Shown here one piece after another: positions 19,725-27,636 of a stretch of 64,000 bases of DNA. The stretch comes from Kitasatospora sp. GP82 (GTDB taxonomy: Bacteria > Actinomycetota > Actinomycetes > Streptomycetales > Streptomycetaceae). Position numbers and translations under genes: made by a program. The notes below the pieces were generated by a model. That model did no database searches. It was given only the letters and a program-made list of their open reading frames with translations, and was not told where the DNA came from. The DNA is taken from contig NZ_JARZAJ010000012.1 of the NCBI RefSeq assembly GCF_029892105.1, positions 1 to 64,000 on the forward strand, read 5' to 3'. Every line of letters starts with the position of its first letter. Position 1 is the first letter of the stretch.

Positions 19725-20696
19725 GTGGACGTATCCGTGGGTCTTTGGATCGGCACCATCGGTGTGCTGATCGCCCTGATCGTGGCCGATTTCTTCATCG
19801 GCGGCCGCAAGCCGCACGAGGTGTCGGTCAAGGAGGCCGGAGCCTGGACCGTGGTCTGGGTCGTGCTGGCCGTTCTGTTCGGCGGTTTCCTGTGGTGGCA
19901 CTCCGGTTCGCAACCGGCCGGCGAGTTCTTCGCCGGATACATCACCGAGAAGTCGCTCAGCGTGGACAACCTGTTCGTGTTCATTCTGATCATGGGCAAG
20001 TTCGCGGTTCCGAGGATCTACCAGCAGCGCGTGCTGATGGTCGGCGTGATCATCGCGCTCGTCCTGCGGGCGGTCTTCATCGCCGGGGGCGCCGCCCTGG
20101 TGACGACCTTCTCCTGGGTCTTCTTCATCTTCGGCGCCTTCCTGATCTGGACGGCCTGGAAGCTGGTCAAGGAGGCCAGGGCCGGCGAGGAGGAGGAGTT
20201 CGAGGAGAACCGCCTGCTCAAGTCGATCGAGCAGCGCTTCCCGTCCACCGACAAGTACCACGGCACCAGGCTGTTCGTCCGCGAGAACGGCAAGCGGCTG
20301 ATGACGCCGATGCTGATCGTGATGCTGGCCATCGGCACCACCGATGTGCTGTTCGCGCTCGACTCGATCCCGGCGATCTTCGGTCTCACCCAGGACCCGT
20401 ACATCGTCTTCACCGCCAATGCCTTCGCCCTGATGGGCCTGCGCCAGCTGTACTTCCTGATCGGCGGTCTGCTGAAGAAGCTGGTCCACCTCTCGTACGG
20501 CCTGTCGGTGATCCTCGGCTTCATCGGCGTGAAGCTGGTGCTGCACGCGCTGCACGAGGCCGGCGTCCACGTCCCGGAGATCGGCATCCCGTTCTCACTG
20601 GGCTTCATCGTCGTGGTGCTGGCCATCACCACGACCACCAGCCTGATCGCCTCCCGCAGGGCGGTGCAGGAAAGCCCCTCGGAGGCGAAGGTCTAG
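19725..20696 (+). CDS. TerC-family integral membrane protein
   Basis: This 323-residue protein with about eight membrane segments belongs to the TerC/Alx family, linked to tellurite resistance and manganese handling or metalation of exported proteins. Family motifs are visible: DFFIGGRKPHEV, EKSLSVDNLFVF (acidic membrane residues), GTTDVLFALDSIPAIFG and FALMGLRQLYFL. GTG at 19725 follows the strong site GGAGGAGC. A probable Mn2+ riboswitch lies directly upstream, supporting a manganese role. terD is the gene before it. Confidence 0.94.
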   Translation: MDVSVGLWIGTIGVLIALIVADFFIGGRKPHEVSVKEAGAWTVVWVVLAVLFGGFLWWHSGSQPAGEFFAGYITEKSLSVDNLFVFILIMGKFAVPRIYQQRVLMVGVIIALVLRAVFIAGGAALVTTFSWVFFIFGAFLIWTAWKLVKEARAGEEEEFEENRLLKSIEQRFPSTDKYHGTRLFVRENGKRLMTPMLIVMLAIGTTDVLFALDSIPAIFGLTQDPYIVFTANAFALMGLRQLYFLIGGLLKKLVHLSYGLSVILGFIGVKLVLHALHEAGVHVPEIGIPFSLGFIVVVLAITTTTSLIASRRAVQESPSEAKV

Positions 20697-20804
20697 CCGG
20701 CCCCGGCCCCGGCCCATGTCGGCCTGACCCCTCCCCCTGAAGGGCTGTCTCGGCCCCCAGCCGTTCGGCGGCCGCCAGGCCGGGTACGGCCGGGGGCTCG
20801 GCCG

Positions 20805-20990
20805 TCACCAGCCGCGTTCGCGCCACTCGTCGAGCTGGGGGCGTTCGGTGCCGAGGGTGGTGTCGTTGCCGTGGCCGGGGTAGACCCAGGCCTCGTCCGG
20901 GAGAGCGTCGAAGATCTTCTCCTTGACGTCGCGGAAGAGGCTGGCGAAACGTGCCGGGTCCTTCTGGGTGTTGCCGATGCCGCCTGGGAA
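20805..20990 (-). pseudogene. Stranded original 3' end of the MBL-fold hydrolase gene
   Basis: Reading from 20990 to 20805 gives FPGGIGNTQKDP at the start and ends in PQLDEWRERGW before TGA, including ALPDEAWVYPGHGNDTTLG. This is the C-terminal ~60 residues of the metallo-beta-lactamase-fold hydrolase whose N-terminal part lies at 52912-53379. The two were separated when the element between them integrated. The fragment has no start codon of its own and is presumably not expressed. Confidence 0.9.
20980..20990. other. Left attachment-site core (attL)
   Basis: CCGCCTGGGAA is identical to the core at 52901-52911. Crossover here leaves the reading frame of the target gene as FPGG on both sides. 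The recombinase start codon is 24 bp inside this core. Confidence 0.85.
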
Positions 20991-21014
20991 CAGTAAAGGG
21001 CTTGCAGAGGTAAC

Positions 21015-22562
21015 ATGTCAACCATGACGATCCCTCAGTTCCCGCTCCCGGAAAGCAAGGTCCTCGCCCTCGCCTACTCCCGCATCTCCGAAGACCCACT
21101 CGACCAGCGACGCGGCGTCAAGCGCCAGAGGGAAGACCTGCGCGCACACTGCGACGCCGAAGACTGGCACCTCTACGCCGAGTTCTCCGACAACGACCTG
21201 AGTGCCCTCTCGGGCGACGAACGGCCGGACTACGACCGCCTCATGGCGACCGCAATCGAACTTGGCCCTCACGCTGCCAAAGCGGGCAAGAAGGTCGTTG
21301 TACTCGCCTACCACTCAAGCCGACTGTGGCGTAATCGCGTCGAGCGCGCACAGGCCATCGAAGACCTGCGACGCGTCGGCGCGTTCGTCGCGTTCGAGGC
21401 CGGTGGCTTCTACGACCTGACCAAGGCGTCGCAGCGTTCAGCGCTTGCCCAAGCTGGCGAAAACGACACCACTGAGTCTGAGGTCAAGGGCGAACGCGTC
21501 GAGCGCGCGGCCCTGGAACGGGCCCAAGAAGGCCGGGCGAACGGCAACGTCCTTTACGGCTGGCGCCGCGAATACGACTACGACAAACGTGGCCGGATCA
21601 TCGGTTTCAACGATGTGGAGGACCTGGAGCAGGCTGCGATCGTCCGCGAGATCGTCCGCCGGATCCTTGCAGGCGAGAGTCTGATCGCCATCACCCTCGA
21701 TCTCAACGAGCGCAACGTTTCTGCTCCTGGCGCCGGCCAGGAACGCAAACTCCGTGCCCACAACCAGGACGAGGAGGGCAGCCGTTGGGGCCGTACCTCC
21801 GTCAAGAAGATCGCACTGCGGAAGGCCAACATCGGCATTCGTGTCCACCGCGGCGCCGAGTACCCAGCGGCATGGCCGGCACTCGTTACTTCCGAAGAAC
21901 ACGCCAGGGTAGAGACATTGCTCGCGGACCGGGCCTCGGCTGGCGTCAGCCCAGGGCAGCGGAAGCACATGCTGTCCTGGACCGAAGTCGCCACATGTGG
22001 TGAGTGTGGCAGCTGGCTCAGGGTGGCCAAGCGCGGTAATCGCAAGCGTGGAAGGATCGCTGAGACCTACGTGTGCCAGGCCGCGAAGAGCTGCGTTGGC
22101 CGGAACAAGGAAGCCCTCGACAAGCACGTCGAGAACGTCGTCGTAGCCTTCCTGTCCAACCCCGGCGCGGCCGATATCTTCAAGCCGGACGAAACGGCAG
22201 CGATGGCCGCCCTGGAGCTGGTCGCTGGCCTGAAGGCCAGGCAAGCGGTTGCCGCAGACGACTATGCGGACGGCCTGATCACGCGCGAGCAGCTGTTGAG
22301 GATCAATCAGTCGCTCGGGCAACAGATCTCCGAGGCGCAGGCTGAGGTGCGGCGGCTGACGCCGGCCTTCGACCCGACCGTGTTCGACGGCCTCGTCGGG
22401 TCGGGGGCGCGCGAGCGATGGGACGCGCTGGAGGTCGGCCAGAAGACGCAGGTTCTCGAAGCTCTGCAGTTTCGGGTGACCGTGCTCAAGGTGAGTCGAC
22501 GCGGACCCGGCTTTGACCCCGCGTCGGTAGAGGTCGAGCGCTTGCGCAGCGACGTCTGGTAG
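21015..22562 (+). CDS. Large serine recombinase (integrase)
   Basis: This 515-residue site-specific recombinase has an N-terminal resolvase domain with the catalytic Ser in ALAYSRISED (Ser22). A recombinase domain follows, then a zinc ribbon (CGECG about residue 333, later VCQAAKSCVG) and a C-terminal coiled coil around residues 400-455. It would catalyse integration and, with a directionality factor, excision at the 11-bp core. It is the first gene inside attL, the usual place for such integrases. Its stop lies 7 bp before a Tn3-type insertion. G+C is lower than in the flanking chromosome. Confidence 0.94.
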   Translation: MSTMTIPQFPLPESKVLALAYSRISEDPLDQRRGVKRQREDLRAHCDAEDWHLYAEFSDNDLSALSGDERPDYDRLMATAIELGPHAAKAGKKVVVLAYHSSRLWRNRVERAQAIEDLRRVGAFVAFEAGGFYDLTKASQRSALAQAGENDTTESEVKGERVERAALERAQEGRANGNVLYGWRREYDYDKRGRIIGFNDVEDLEQAAIVREIVRRILAGESLIAITLDLNERNVSAPGAGQERKLRAHNQDEEGSRWGRTSVKKIALRKANIGIRVHRGAEYPAAWPALVTSEEHARVETLLADRASAGVSPGQRKHMLSWTEVATCGECGSWLRVAKRGNRKRGRIAETYVCQAAKSCVGRNKEALDKHVENVVVAFLSNPGAADIFKPDETAAMAALELVAGLKARQAVAADDYADGLITREQLLRINQSLGQQISEAQAEVRRLTPAFDPTVFDGLVGSGARERWDALEVGQKTQVLEALQFRVTVLKVSRRGPGFDPASVEVERLRSDVW

Positions 22563-22569
22563 TCCAATA

Positions 22570-22617
22570 GGGGTCCAGCCAAGATGCCTGCGAAACCCAC
22601 ATTGAGATGATCATGGA
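22570..22617 (+). repeat. Left terminal inverted repeat (48 bp)
   Basis: All 48 bases match the reverse complement of 24072-24119. The repeat begins GGGGTCCAGCC and ends GATGATCATGGA. It is longer than the classical 38-bp Tn3 repeat. Confidence 0.93.
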
Positions 22618-22835
22618 CTAGGCCGGCCGCCGTGCGGCCGGGGTGGCGAGCCTGTTCTGGTTGTCTGTTTTGAGGCGTCTGCGAACCGGTCGGCGCGGGG
22701 CATGCGCGTATCCCTGCCGGAAGCGGTTGCGGCGCGCCGGAGAAGATCAGCGTGGGGTTTCCGTCGACCGCCTGTGGGGTCTGTCACGCTAGCCCTGTTC
22801 ACGTCACGCGACAGTTCATGCACGGAGTGTGAAAA

Positions 22836-23402
22836 ATGGTTCAGGGGTTTCCCGACAGCTTCTTCCGCATCATCAATGCGGACACCGGGCTGTGTCTGGC
22901 CGCTCGATCCGGGGGTGTCTCCTACGGTTCGCAGACGGAGCACGACACGTGGACAGGTGAGGGCAAGGAGGTCGCCTTCTCCCATACGAAGGACCAGGTC
23001 CTGGGAGTGGTGAAGCCCATGGGGGACAGGGGCGAGATCTGGTTCATCGACAACAGGAAGAACTCCAGGGGCGAGGAGTTCTGGCACCTGACCAACCTCA
23101 ACAAGGACATCCGCAGTTGGTTCAACCTCCACGCCTCGAGCCGGGACTTCGGGGAGCCGACACTTCCGTTGAGCCTGCACGGGGCCGGGAGGACGGACCA
23201 GAACCAGTGGGAGGCGCGGAAGCGCGAAGGCACCCAGTTCTACGACTTCCTCCCCGTTCCGCAAGGGGACGGGAAGAGGCTGGTCGGCCTCGAGCCGACC
23301 GGTAACGGCGACTACCGGGCCGTCCTGGATGACGAGGGTGCCCCCCACCAGCTGTGGCGCTTCGAAGAAGTAACGGTGCCGGGCGAAACCGTCCCCCGGT
23401 GA
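22836..23402 (+). CDS. Passenger protein, possible ricin/beta-trefoil-like fold
   Basis: This 188-residue protein lacks a signal peptide. Its N-terminus FFRIINADTGLCLAARSG and C-terminus PHQLWRFEEV resemble the first and last repeats of ricin-type (beta-trefoil) carbohydrate-binding proteins. The middle part is not recognised. It lies alone between the inverted repeats of the Tn3-derived insertion and is followed by a hairpin terminator, so it forms a self-contained cassette. The function of the cargo is unknown. Confidence 0.62.
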   Translation: MVQGFPDSFFRIINADTGLCLAARSGGVSYGSQTEHDTWTGEGKEVAFSHTKDQVLGVVKPMGDRGEIWFIDNRKNSRGEEFWHLTNLNKDIRSWFNLHASSRDFGEPTLPLSLHGAGRTDQNQWEARKREGTQFYDFLPVPQGDGKRLVGLEPTGNGDYRAVLDDEGAPHQLWRFEEVTVPGETVPR

Positions 23403-23432
23403 GCCCCTGGCAGGTATGAAACGAGGCGACCC

Positions 23433-23481
23433 CAGCGCCGGACGAACCGCCGGGACATTCCCGCAGGCCCGTCCGGCGCTG
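23433..23481 (+). terminator. Hairpin after the passenger gene
   Basis: CAGCGCCGGACG pairs with CGTCCGGCGCTG across a 25-base loop, 30 bp after the passenger stop. A 12-bp perfect stem fits an intrinsic terminator in high-GC DNA. Confidence 0.6.
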
Positions 23482-23574
23482 TCCTAATCCCAGGTCTGGG
23501 CCGCCACCCGGACCGACGTGGTGCTCCCGGCCCACCAAGAGCGGCGGTGGGACGTCAGGAAAGCACGATGATAT

Positions 23575-23667
23575 GCGGAGCCAGATGACCGAGGCTGCTG
23601 CCGTTGCGGTGCCGAGGTAGACGTAGCGGCGTTTGTCGTAGCGGGTGGGTGCGCCACGAGGCGTCAT
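23575..23667 (-). pseudogene. IS5-family transposase C-terminal remnant
   Basis: The minus strand encodes TRYDKRRYVYLGTATAAASV followed by IWLR, the typical C-terminal end of IS5-family transposases. The upstream catalytic part is missing. It indicates an older insertion-sequence scar inside the Tn3-derived element. Confidence 0.65.
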
Positions 23668-23691
23668 GGAGTCGAGTGAGGTGAGAGACCT

Positions 23692-23877
23692 TCACCGCCG
23701 GGTTGTCGCATGGTAGGACTTGAGCAGCAGCAGAAGCGACAGCTGATGGTCCTCGCTGTCCGCCCGCTCCTGGGACCACAGCACCTCCTCGCGGCTCGGC
23801 GAGAAGAACAGATGCAGCTCACGCGCGGTGATCAGCCGCTTGAACCGCGGATACGCCGTCCGCTCGATCGACGTCAT
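23692..23877 (-). pseudogene. Tn3-family transposase N-terminal fragment
   Basis: The 61-codon frame starts MTSIERTAYPRFKRLITARE and continues with FFSPSREEV and ERADSEDHQLSLLLLLKSY, the DUF4158 N-terminal domain of Tn3-family TnpA (normally about 1000 residues). The frame stops right after this point and the DDE catalytic domain is absent. It agrees with the Tn3-type terminal repeats. Confidence 0.85.
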
Positions 23878-24071
23878 GTCCCGTCGCCCCACCCAGTCCC
23901 GATGCCAACATGACCACGGGCGACCCATCGCCCGCGCGGGCATCGTGACCGGAGATCATCAGGCGGGGAGTCAGAACCCCCCGCCGGGACAGGACCGGCG
24001 CTTGGATGATATTGATCCGGTCGGCCCACCCGACACCGCAGCGCAGCAGGCGAACGCCAGCGGCTCACGCC

Positions 24072-24119
24072 TCCATGATCATCTCAATGTGGGTTTCGCA
24101 GGCATCTTGGCTGGACCCC
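24072..24119 (-). repeat. Right terminal inverted repeat (48 bp)
   Basis: It is the exact reverse complement of 22570-22617 and is followed by the target duplication CAATA. The joined flanks read TCCAATAGGGTCC, which restores the presumed pre-insertion sequence just past the integrase stop. Confidence 0.93.
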
Positions 24120-24168
24120 CAATAGGGTCCGGCTCCGGGCAGTCCCGGGCCGGTCCTTCTGGCGGTCC

Positions 24169-24996
24169 CTACTGATCGTCGCCTGGACCCTCGCCGGGAC
24201 GGCCAGGTGTGGCAGCTCCGAGATAGCCCTGTGTGCGCGCCATTCCGACCCAGCGGGCGGCAGTCGAGTGCGATGCTCCGAAGAGCTCGGCGACGGCCTT
24301 GGTGGGAGCGAGTCCCCCCGCCACCGCGTCGCGGTATGCAGCAGCCACGCGCGCCAGATGCTCCTTTGTCACGCTGTTGCGCCTAGGTGTACCCCGAAGT
24401 GGGGTCTTCCCGGGGAGCGTTAGCCCAGAGCTGTCGTACTGAGTTCGAACGCCATCTAGGGCTGCGGTCCAGTGGGGGTCTGACTTCAGAGCCTGGGCAT
24501 CGGCCTCTGATGCGTCGATCAGCGCTCCGCGCAGCGCCTTGGAGAGTACGGAGATTGTGCTCGCCGCCTCTTCGTCTGACACGTTGAGGATCTTCTTAAC
24601 TGTGGCTACGTCGCCGATCTGGCGGGCCTGTTCGAGTAGCAGCTGTACGGTCAGGTAGCCGACGGCCAGATCGATCCATTTGTTCAGCGGCAGGGCCTTA
24701 CGGATCAGATCTGCGGCGCGAGGAGCGTCCATTCCTTCGGCCCCCAGGACTGGGATGGTCACGACGCCGTCCACGACCTCACACATGACCATGACCACCA
24801 CCTTCCCGGTCTCGGGCGGCTGGATGCGCAGGACGAACTTGGATGGCAGGAGCTGCTGTCCGACCTGGACCAGCCTGGCTCCGCTGCCCTCAGGGTCACC
24901 GGATGGCCATCCGGGTGTCACTCCCCACTTCCAGTCGCTCGGCGGAAGGGTTAGCGCCATCCGCCCCGCCTCATCGTCCCGCTGTCGCTTTGCCAT
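24169..24996 (-). CDS. Hypothetical regulator-like protein with C-terminal HTH
   Basis: This protein of about 275 residues has an N-terminal alpha/beta region, a central helical part and a C-terminal helix-turn-helix-like segment (APTKAVAELFGASHSTAARW, then VGMARTQGYLG). The last part is typical of a family of streptomycete proteins with a terminal DNA-binding motif, but I cannot name it securely. ATG at 24996 (MAKRQRDDEAG) is one option; a GTG at 25032 would add 12 residues. It is divergent from the HTH gene at 25122, and the gap is dense in TGGCAA repeats. Confidence 0.65.
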   Translation of the reverse strand: MAKRQRDDEAGRMALTLPPSDWKWGVTPGWPSGDPEGSGARLVQVGQQLLPSKFVLRIQPPETGKVVVMVMCEVVDGVVTIPVLGAEGMDAPRAADLIRKALPLNKWIDLAVGYLTVQLLLEQARQIGDVATVKKILNVSDEEAASTISVLSKALRGALIDASEADAQALKSDPHWTAALDGVRTQYDSSGLTLPGKTPLRGTPRRNSVTKEHLARVAAAYRDAVAGGLAPTKAVAELFGASHSTAARWVGMARTQGYLGAATPGRPGEGPGDDQ

Positions 24997-25100
24997 GCCG
25001 ACATGGTCGCAGATGGCAAAGCCCATGGCCACGACCTTGCCACTTCGAGCTACTCATATTGGCAAAAAGATGGAGTGATTGTGGCTAGCCATAATGGCAA
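24990..25100. promoter_or_regulatory. Divergent promoter region with repeated TGGCAA half-sites
   Basis: TTGCCA/TGGCAA occurs at 24990, 25014, 25037, 25060 and 25095 in alternating orientation, at spacings near 23 bp for the first four. Two more copies lie in the start of the next gene at 25171 and 25178. The region is also AT-richer than its surroundings. It probably holds the operators and promoters of the 24169 and 25122 genes. Confidence 0.5.
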
Positions 25101-25121
25101 GGTGTTGGTTAGGATCGGAGC

Positions 25122-25355
25122 ATGCAGAATCCCGATGAACTGCGGGAACTCGCGTGGGTCCGGCATGCCGTGGCAAGTGGCAATGCCCGCGCGATCCGCG
25201 AAAAGTCGCACTTGACCACGGGTGACGTCGCCTCGGCCGTCCAGGTCACACCCGTCACCGTCTGGCGCTGGGAGAAGAACCTCCGCTCACCTCGGGGTCA
25301 GACTGCGCTGAGATACGGCCGACTGCTTCGTTCGCTCGCCCAGGGCGCCGCATGA
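25122..25355 (+). CDS. Small Xre-type HTH protein
   Basis: This 77-residue protein has one helix-turn-helix: LTTGDVASAVQVTPVTVWRW forms helices 2 and 3, followed by EKNLRSPRG. GGAG precedes the ATG. The stop overlaps the next start by 4 bp. It may bind the TGGCAA repeats upstream and control copy number or excision genes; that is inferred from position. Confidence 0.75.
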   Translation: MQNPDELRELAWVRHAVASGNARAIREKSHLTTGDVASAVQVTPVTVWRWEKNLRSPRGQTALRYGRLLRSLAQGAA

Positions 25356-25552
25356 GTGCCGCGCGTAACCCGCCCGCGTACGCCGACTTGATGCTCCAGG
25401 CGGCAGAGCTGGCGGGCGACGCCCGCGCTGCTGACTACTGGCGTCAGATCAAGGTGCTGGTCGATGGATTCCCTCCGCTCACCGATGGCGAGAAGGTCAC
25501 GCTCCGCGCGATCTTCAGCACCACTCGCGTGACGGCGTCCAAGGCCGCCTGA
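25352..25552 (+). CDS. Small hypothetical protein
   Basis: This 66-residue protein (starting MSAARNPPAYADLM) is coupled to the HTH gene by an ATGA overlap. It has no membrane segment and no recognised motif. Its position suggests an accessory partner of the regulator. Confidence 0.6.
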   Translation: MSAARNPPAYADLMLQAAELAGDARAADYWRQIKVLVDGFPPLTDGEKVTLRAIFSTTRVTASKAA

Positions 25553-25699
25553 ACGCAGAATCCCCCGCCTATGCGCTGGTGTTAGCCGCACCAGCGACCG
25601 GCGAGGGCCTGCGCAACCAGTCCCTGAACAGACGAAAGCCCCGGTCGGCTGGCCAGCTGATGATCCGGGGCGGTCCGTCTCCGTCTCAAGGAGATCGCA

Positions 25700-26026
25700 G
25701 TGACCATCTTGCCAGACCGAACCGACATCGGGGTAGCGACCGCCATAGCCGGCGACCCCCTCCTCGTCTCCGCGCTCTCCGGCGGCGACGCCACCACCGT
25801 GATCGGCCCCATCGCCAGGGCCGCCACCCTCCTCGCCGACCTCCAGGCGGACACCCGCCGCTACCAGGACGTCGAAGCGGCAGCCTGGCCCCTCGCCCAC
25901 GCGGAGAACATCACCGACGCGATCGAGGACCTCCTCACCAACCCGGCCACCACCCGGGCTGTCCGCCAGCTCATTGGGCAGATCGTCCTTACTGCCGACC
26001 AGTACGCCGCGAGGTGGTCGAAGTGA
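25700..26026 (+). CDS. Hypothetical protein, first of a coupled chain
   Basis: This 108-residue mostly helical protein starts MTILPDRTDIGVATAIAG. A strong AAGGAGATCGCA site precedes it. Its stop overlaps the next start as GTGA, opening a run of six genes joined by 4-bp overlaps (25700-29108). Function unknown; the chain leads into the replication genes. Confidence 0.6.
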   Translation: MTILPDRTDIGVATAIAGDPLLVSALSGGDATTVIGPIARAATLLADLQADTRRYQDVEAAAWPLAHAENITDAIEDLLTNPATTRAVRQLIGQIVLTADQYAARWSK

Positions 26027-26241
26027 CCGCCACCACCGACAAGTTGCCGCAGGTCGGCATCATTGCCGTCAACCTCGCCTCCGCCGGCCCCGCCCTCCGG
26101 CACGTGTGGATCGACCAGGACACCCTCCTCGTCGCCCACGACCCCCAGGTCCTCCCGCACGACCTCGTCGCCCGCCTCGTCCAGGAGCAGATCGGCGACC
26201 ACCACAACATCGACGACGACTTCAGCGCCGGTGGCCGGTGA
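26023..26241 (+). CDS. Small hypothetical protein
   Basis: This 72-residue protein starts at a GTG that overlaps the preceding stop (VTATTDKLPQVGIIAVNLAS). It is acidic at the C-terminus (DHHNIDDDFSAGG). No motif is recognised; the coupled start supports its reality. Confidence 0.55.
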   Translation: MTATTDKLPQVGIIAVNLASAGPALRHVWIDQDTLLVAHDPQVLPHDLVARLVQEQIGDHHNIDDDFSAGGR

Positions 26242-26384
26242 CCAACACGTACAGCCGCCCGGGGGAGCTGCCGCAGCACGCGCTGCGGCAGGCCCTCGGG
26301 CTTTCCCGTTTCACTGCCGGGCTGGAAGCCCTCGACCAGCCCGGCGCCCCCCAACCTTCGCACCCGAGCGGAGCACGCCAGTGA
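26238..26384 (+). CDS. Very small hypothetical protein
   Basis: The 48-codon frame begins at a GTG overlapping the previous stop (VTNTYSRPGELPQHALRQAL). It is too short to classify and is called because it is flanked on both sides by GTGA overlaps with other frames of the chain. Confidence 0.4.
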   Translation: MTNTYSRPGELPQHALRQALGLSRFTAGLEALDQPGAPQPSHPSGARQ

Positions 26385-26659
26385 ACACCGACACGACCGC
26401 CGAGCCGAGGGCCGCGGTCACCGAACACCGGCCCGGGCAGTGGCCGGCGGGATGCCACCGGCCCGGCCGTGACGAGGCGTGGGTGCGGCTCCAGGCCGAG
26501 CGGGCCCGCCGTGAACTCGTTCTCGCGTCCATCGCCGCCGACCTCGGCGAGCAGCCCAGCCCCCGCGCCGTAAGGGTCGCGGGCCGCCGCTGGTGCCTGT
26601 ACGTCACCCAGCTCGCCGACGACATCGCCACCGACAAGCAGCAGGGCGGTGACCAATGA
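26381..26659 (+). CDS. Hypothetical protein
   Basis: This 92-residue basic protein (VNTDTTAEPRAAVTEHRPGQ at the start, later RRWCLYVTQLADDIATDKQ) begins at a GTG overlapping the previous stop. Its own stop overlaps the primase-polymerase start by 4 bp. No motif is recognised. Confidence 0.55.
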   Translation: MNTDTTAEPRAAVTEHRPGQWPAGCHRPGRDEAWVRLQAERARRELVLASIAADLGEQPSPRAVRVAGRRWCLYVTQLADDIATDKQQGGDQ

Positions 26660-27636
26660 ACCTCGGCCCCCTCCCGCGAGAACGTCGCCACCGCGCCATC
26701 CACGCGTTCATCGACCGTGGCTGCCCCGTCTCGGCGCTCGCCCCCGGCTCCAAGAAGCCCATGAAGTCCTGCCCGCAGTGCGACATCAAGTCCCCCGACT
26801 ACGTGCGCCACCACGGTGTACAGGACTGCCCCCACCCTGCCGACCTGTGCCACGGCTTCCATGCCGCCACCCTCGACCACGGCAAAGCCCAGTCCTGGAT
26901 CGACCGGCACCCTGACCTCAACTTCGCCGTCTCCGCAGGCCCTGCCGGGATCGTCGTCATCGACCTCGACAAGAACAAGGCCAACGCCGAGGTGCCCGCT
27001 CCGTACCAGCTGTCCGGCGTCCGCGACGGTTTCGATGTCTTCGCCCTGGCCCTGGAGCGCTACAAAGCGCCCTACCCCACGGACGCCATGCACGTCGCCA
27101 CCATCAGCGGCGGCCTGCACCTGTGGTTCCGGTTGCCCCCCGGCCGGGTCGTCCTCAAGTCTGAAGGCGCCTTCGGCTGGCTGGTCGACGTCCGCTCTAC
27201 CAACTCGTACATCATCGGCCCGACCTCAGTCGTCGGCGGAGTGGAGTACCGGCGCATCGGGCACTCGACCGCGCCGATGCTCGCCCCGGCCTGGCTCCTC
27301 CACCACCTGGAGGGCACCGGCCACGCGCCCAAGCCTCCCGCCCCGCCCAGGCCCGCACGGCAGCGCCCGACCGGCCGTCAGGATGCCGCCGGACACCGCG
27401 GCAAGACCCTCCAGCAGCTGGCCGACGAACTCGCGTCCGCGCCGGAGAGCACCCGCCACGCTGAACTGTGCCGGGTTACCACTGCCGCCGCGCACCTGGT
27501 CCTCGCCGGACACATCGACGAGCACGAGATGCGCGCCGAGATGGAAGCCGCCGGACGGGCCGCAGACCGCAGTGACTACGAGATCCACAAGGCCATCGAG
27601 ACCGCATTCACCTACGCCAGCAGGGGTGCCGCATGA
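26656..27636 (+). CDS. Bifunctional DNA primase/polymerase (Prim-Pol)
   Basis: This 326-residue protein has the Prim-Pol (archaeo-eukaryotic primase-like) domain in its first ~220 residues. The metal-binding DxD is in IVVIDLDKNKAN (about residue 100) and the second motif is ISGGLHLWFRLPPG (about residue 150). A Cys-rich insertion (CPQCD and CPHP) near residue 40 may bind zinc. It would make primers or extend DNA for element replication. It overlaps the RepA-like ATPase gene by 4 bp, a common pairing in actinomycete integrative elements. Confidence 0.88.
   Translation: MNLGPLPRERRHRAIHAFIDRGCPVSALAPGSKKPMKSCPQCDIKSPDYVRHHGVQDCPHPADLCHGFHAATLDHGKAQSWIDRHPDLNFAVSAGPAGIVVIDLDKNKANAEVPAPYQLSGVRDGFDVFALALERYKAPYPTDAMHVATISGGLHLWFRLPPGRVVLKSEGAFGWLVDVRSTNSYIIGPTSVVGGVEYRRIGHSTAPMLAPAWLLHHLEGTGHAPKPPAPPRPARQRPTGRQDAAGHRGKTLQQLADELASAPESTRHAELCRVTTAAAHLVLAGHIDEHEMRAEMEAAGRAADRSDYEIHKAIETAFTYASRGAA

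Larger units (their letters stand above)
22570..24119. mobile_element. Tn3-derived non-autonomous insertion, 1550 bp
   Basis: Perfect 48-bp terminal inverted repeats starting GGGGTCCAGCCAAGATGCCT flank the segment, and the direct repeat CAATA lies immediately outside both ends (22565-22569 and 24120-24124). GGGG-starting repeats and 5-bp target duplications are hallmarks of the Tn3 family. Inside are a complete passenger frame (22836-23402), an IS5-type transposase end and an N-terminal fragment of a Tn3 TnpA. No intact transposase is present, so movement would need one in trans. Confidence 0.88.
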
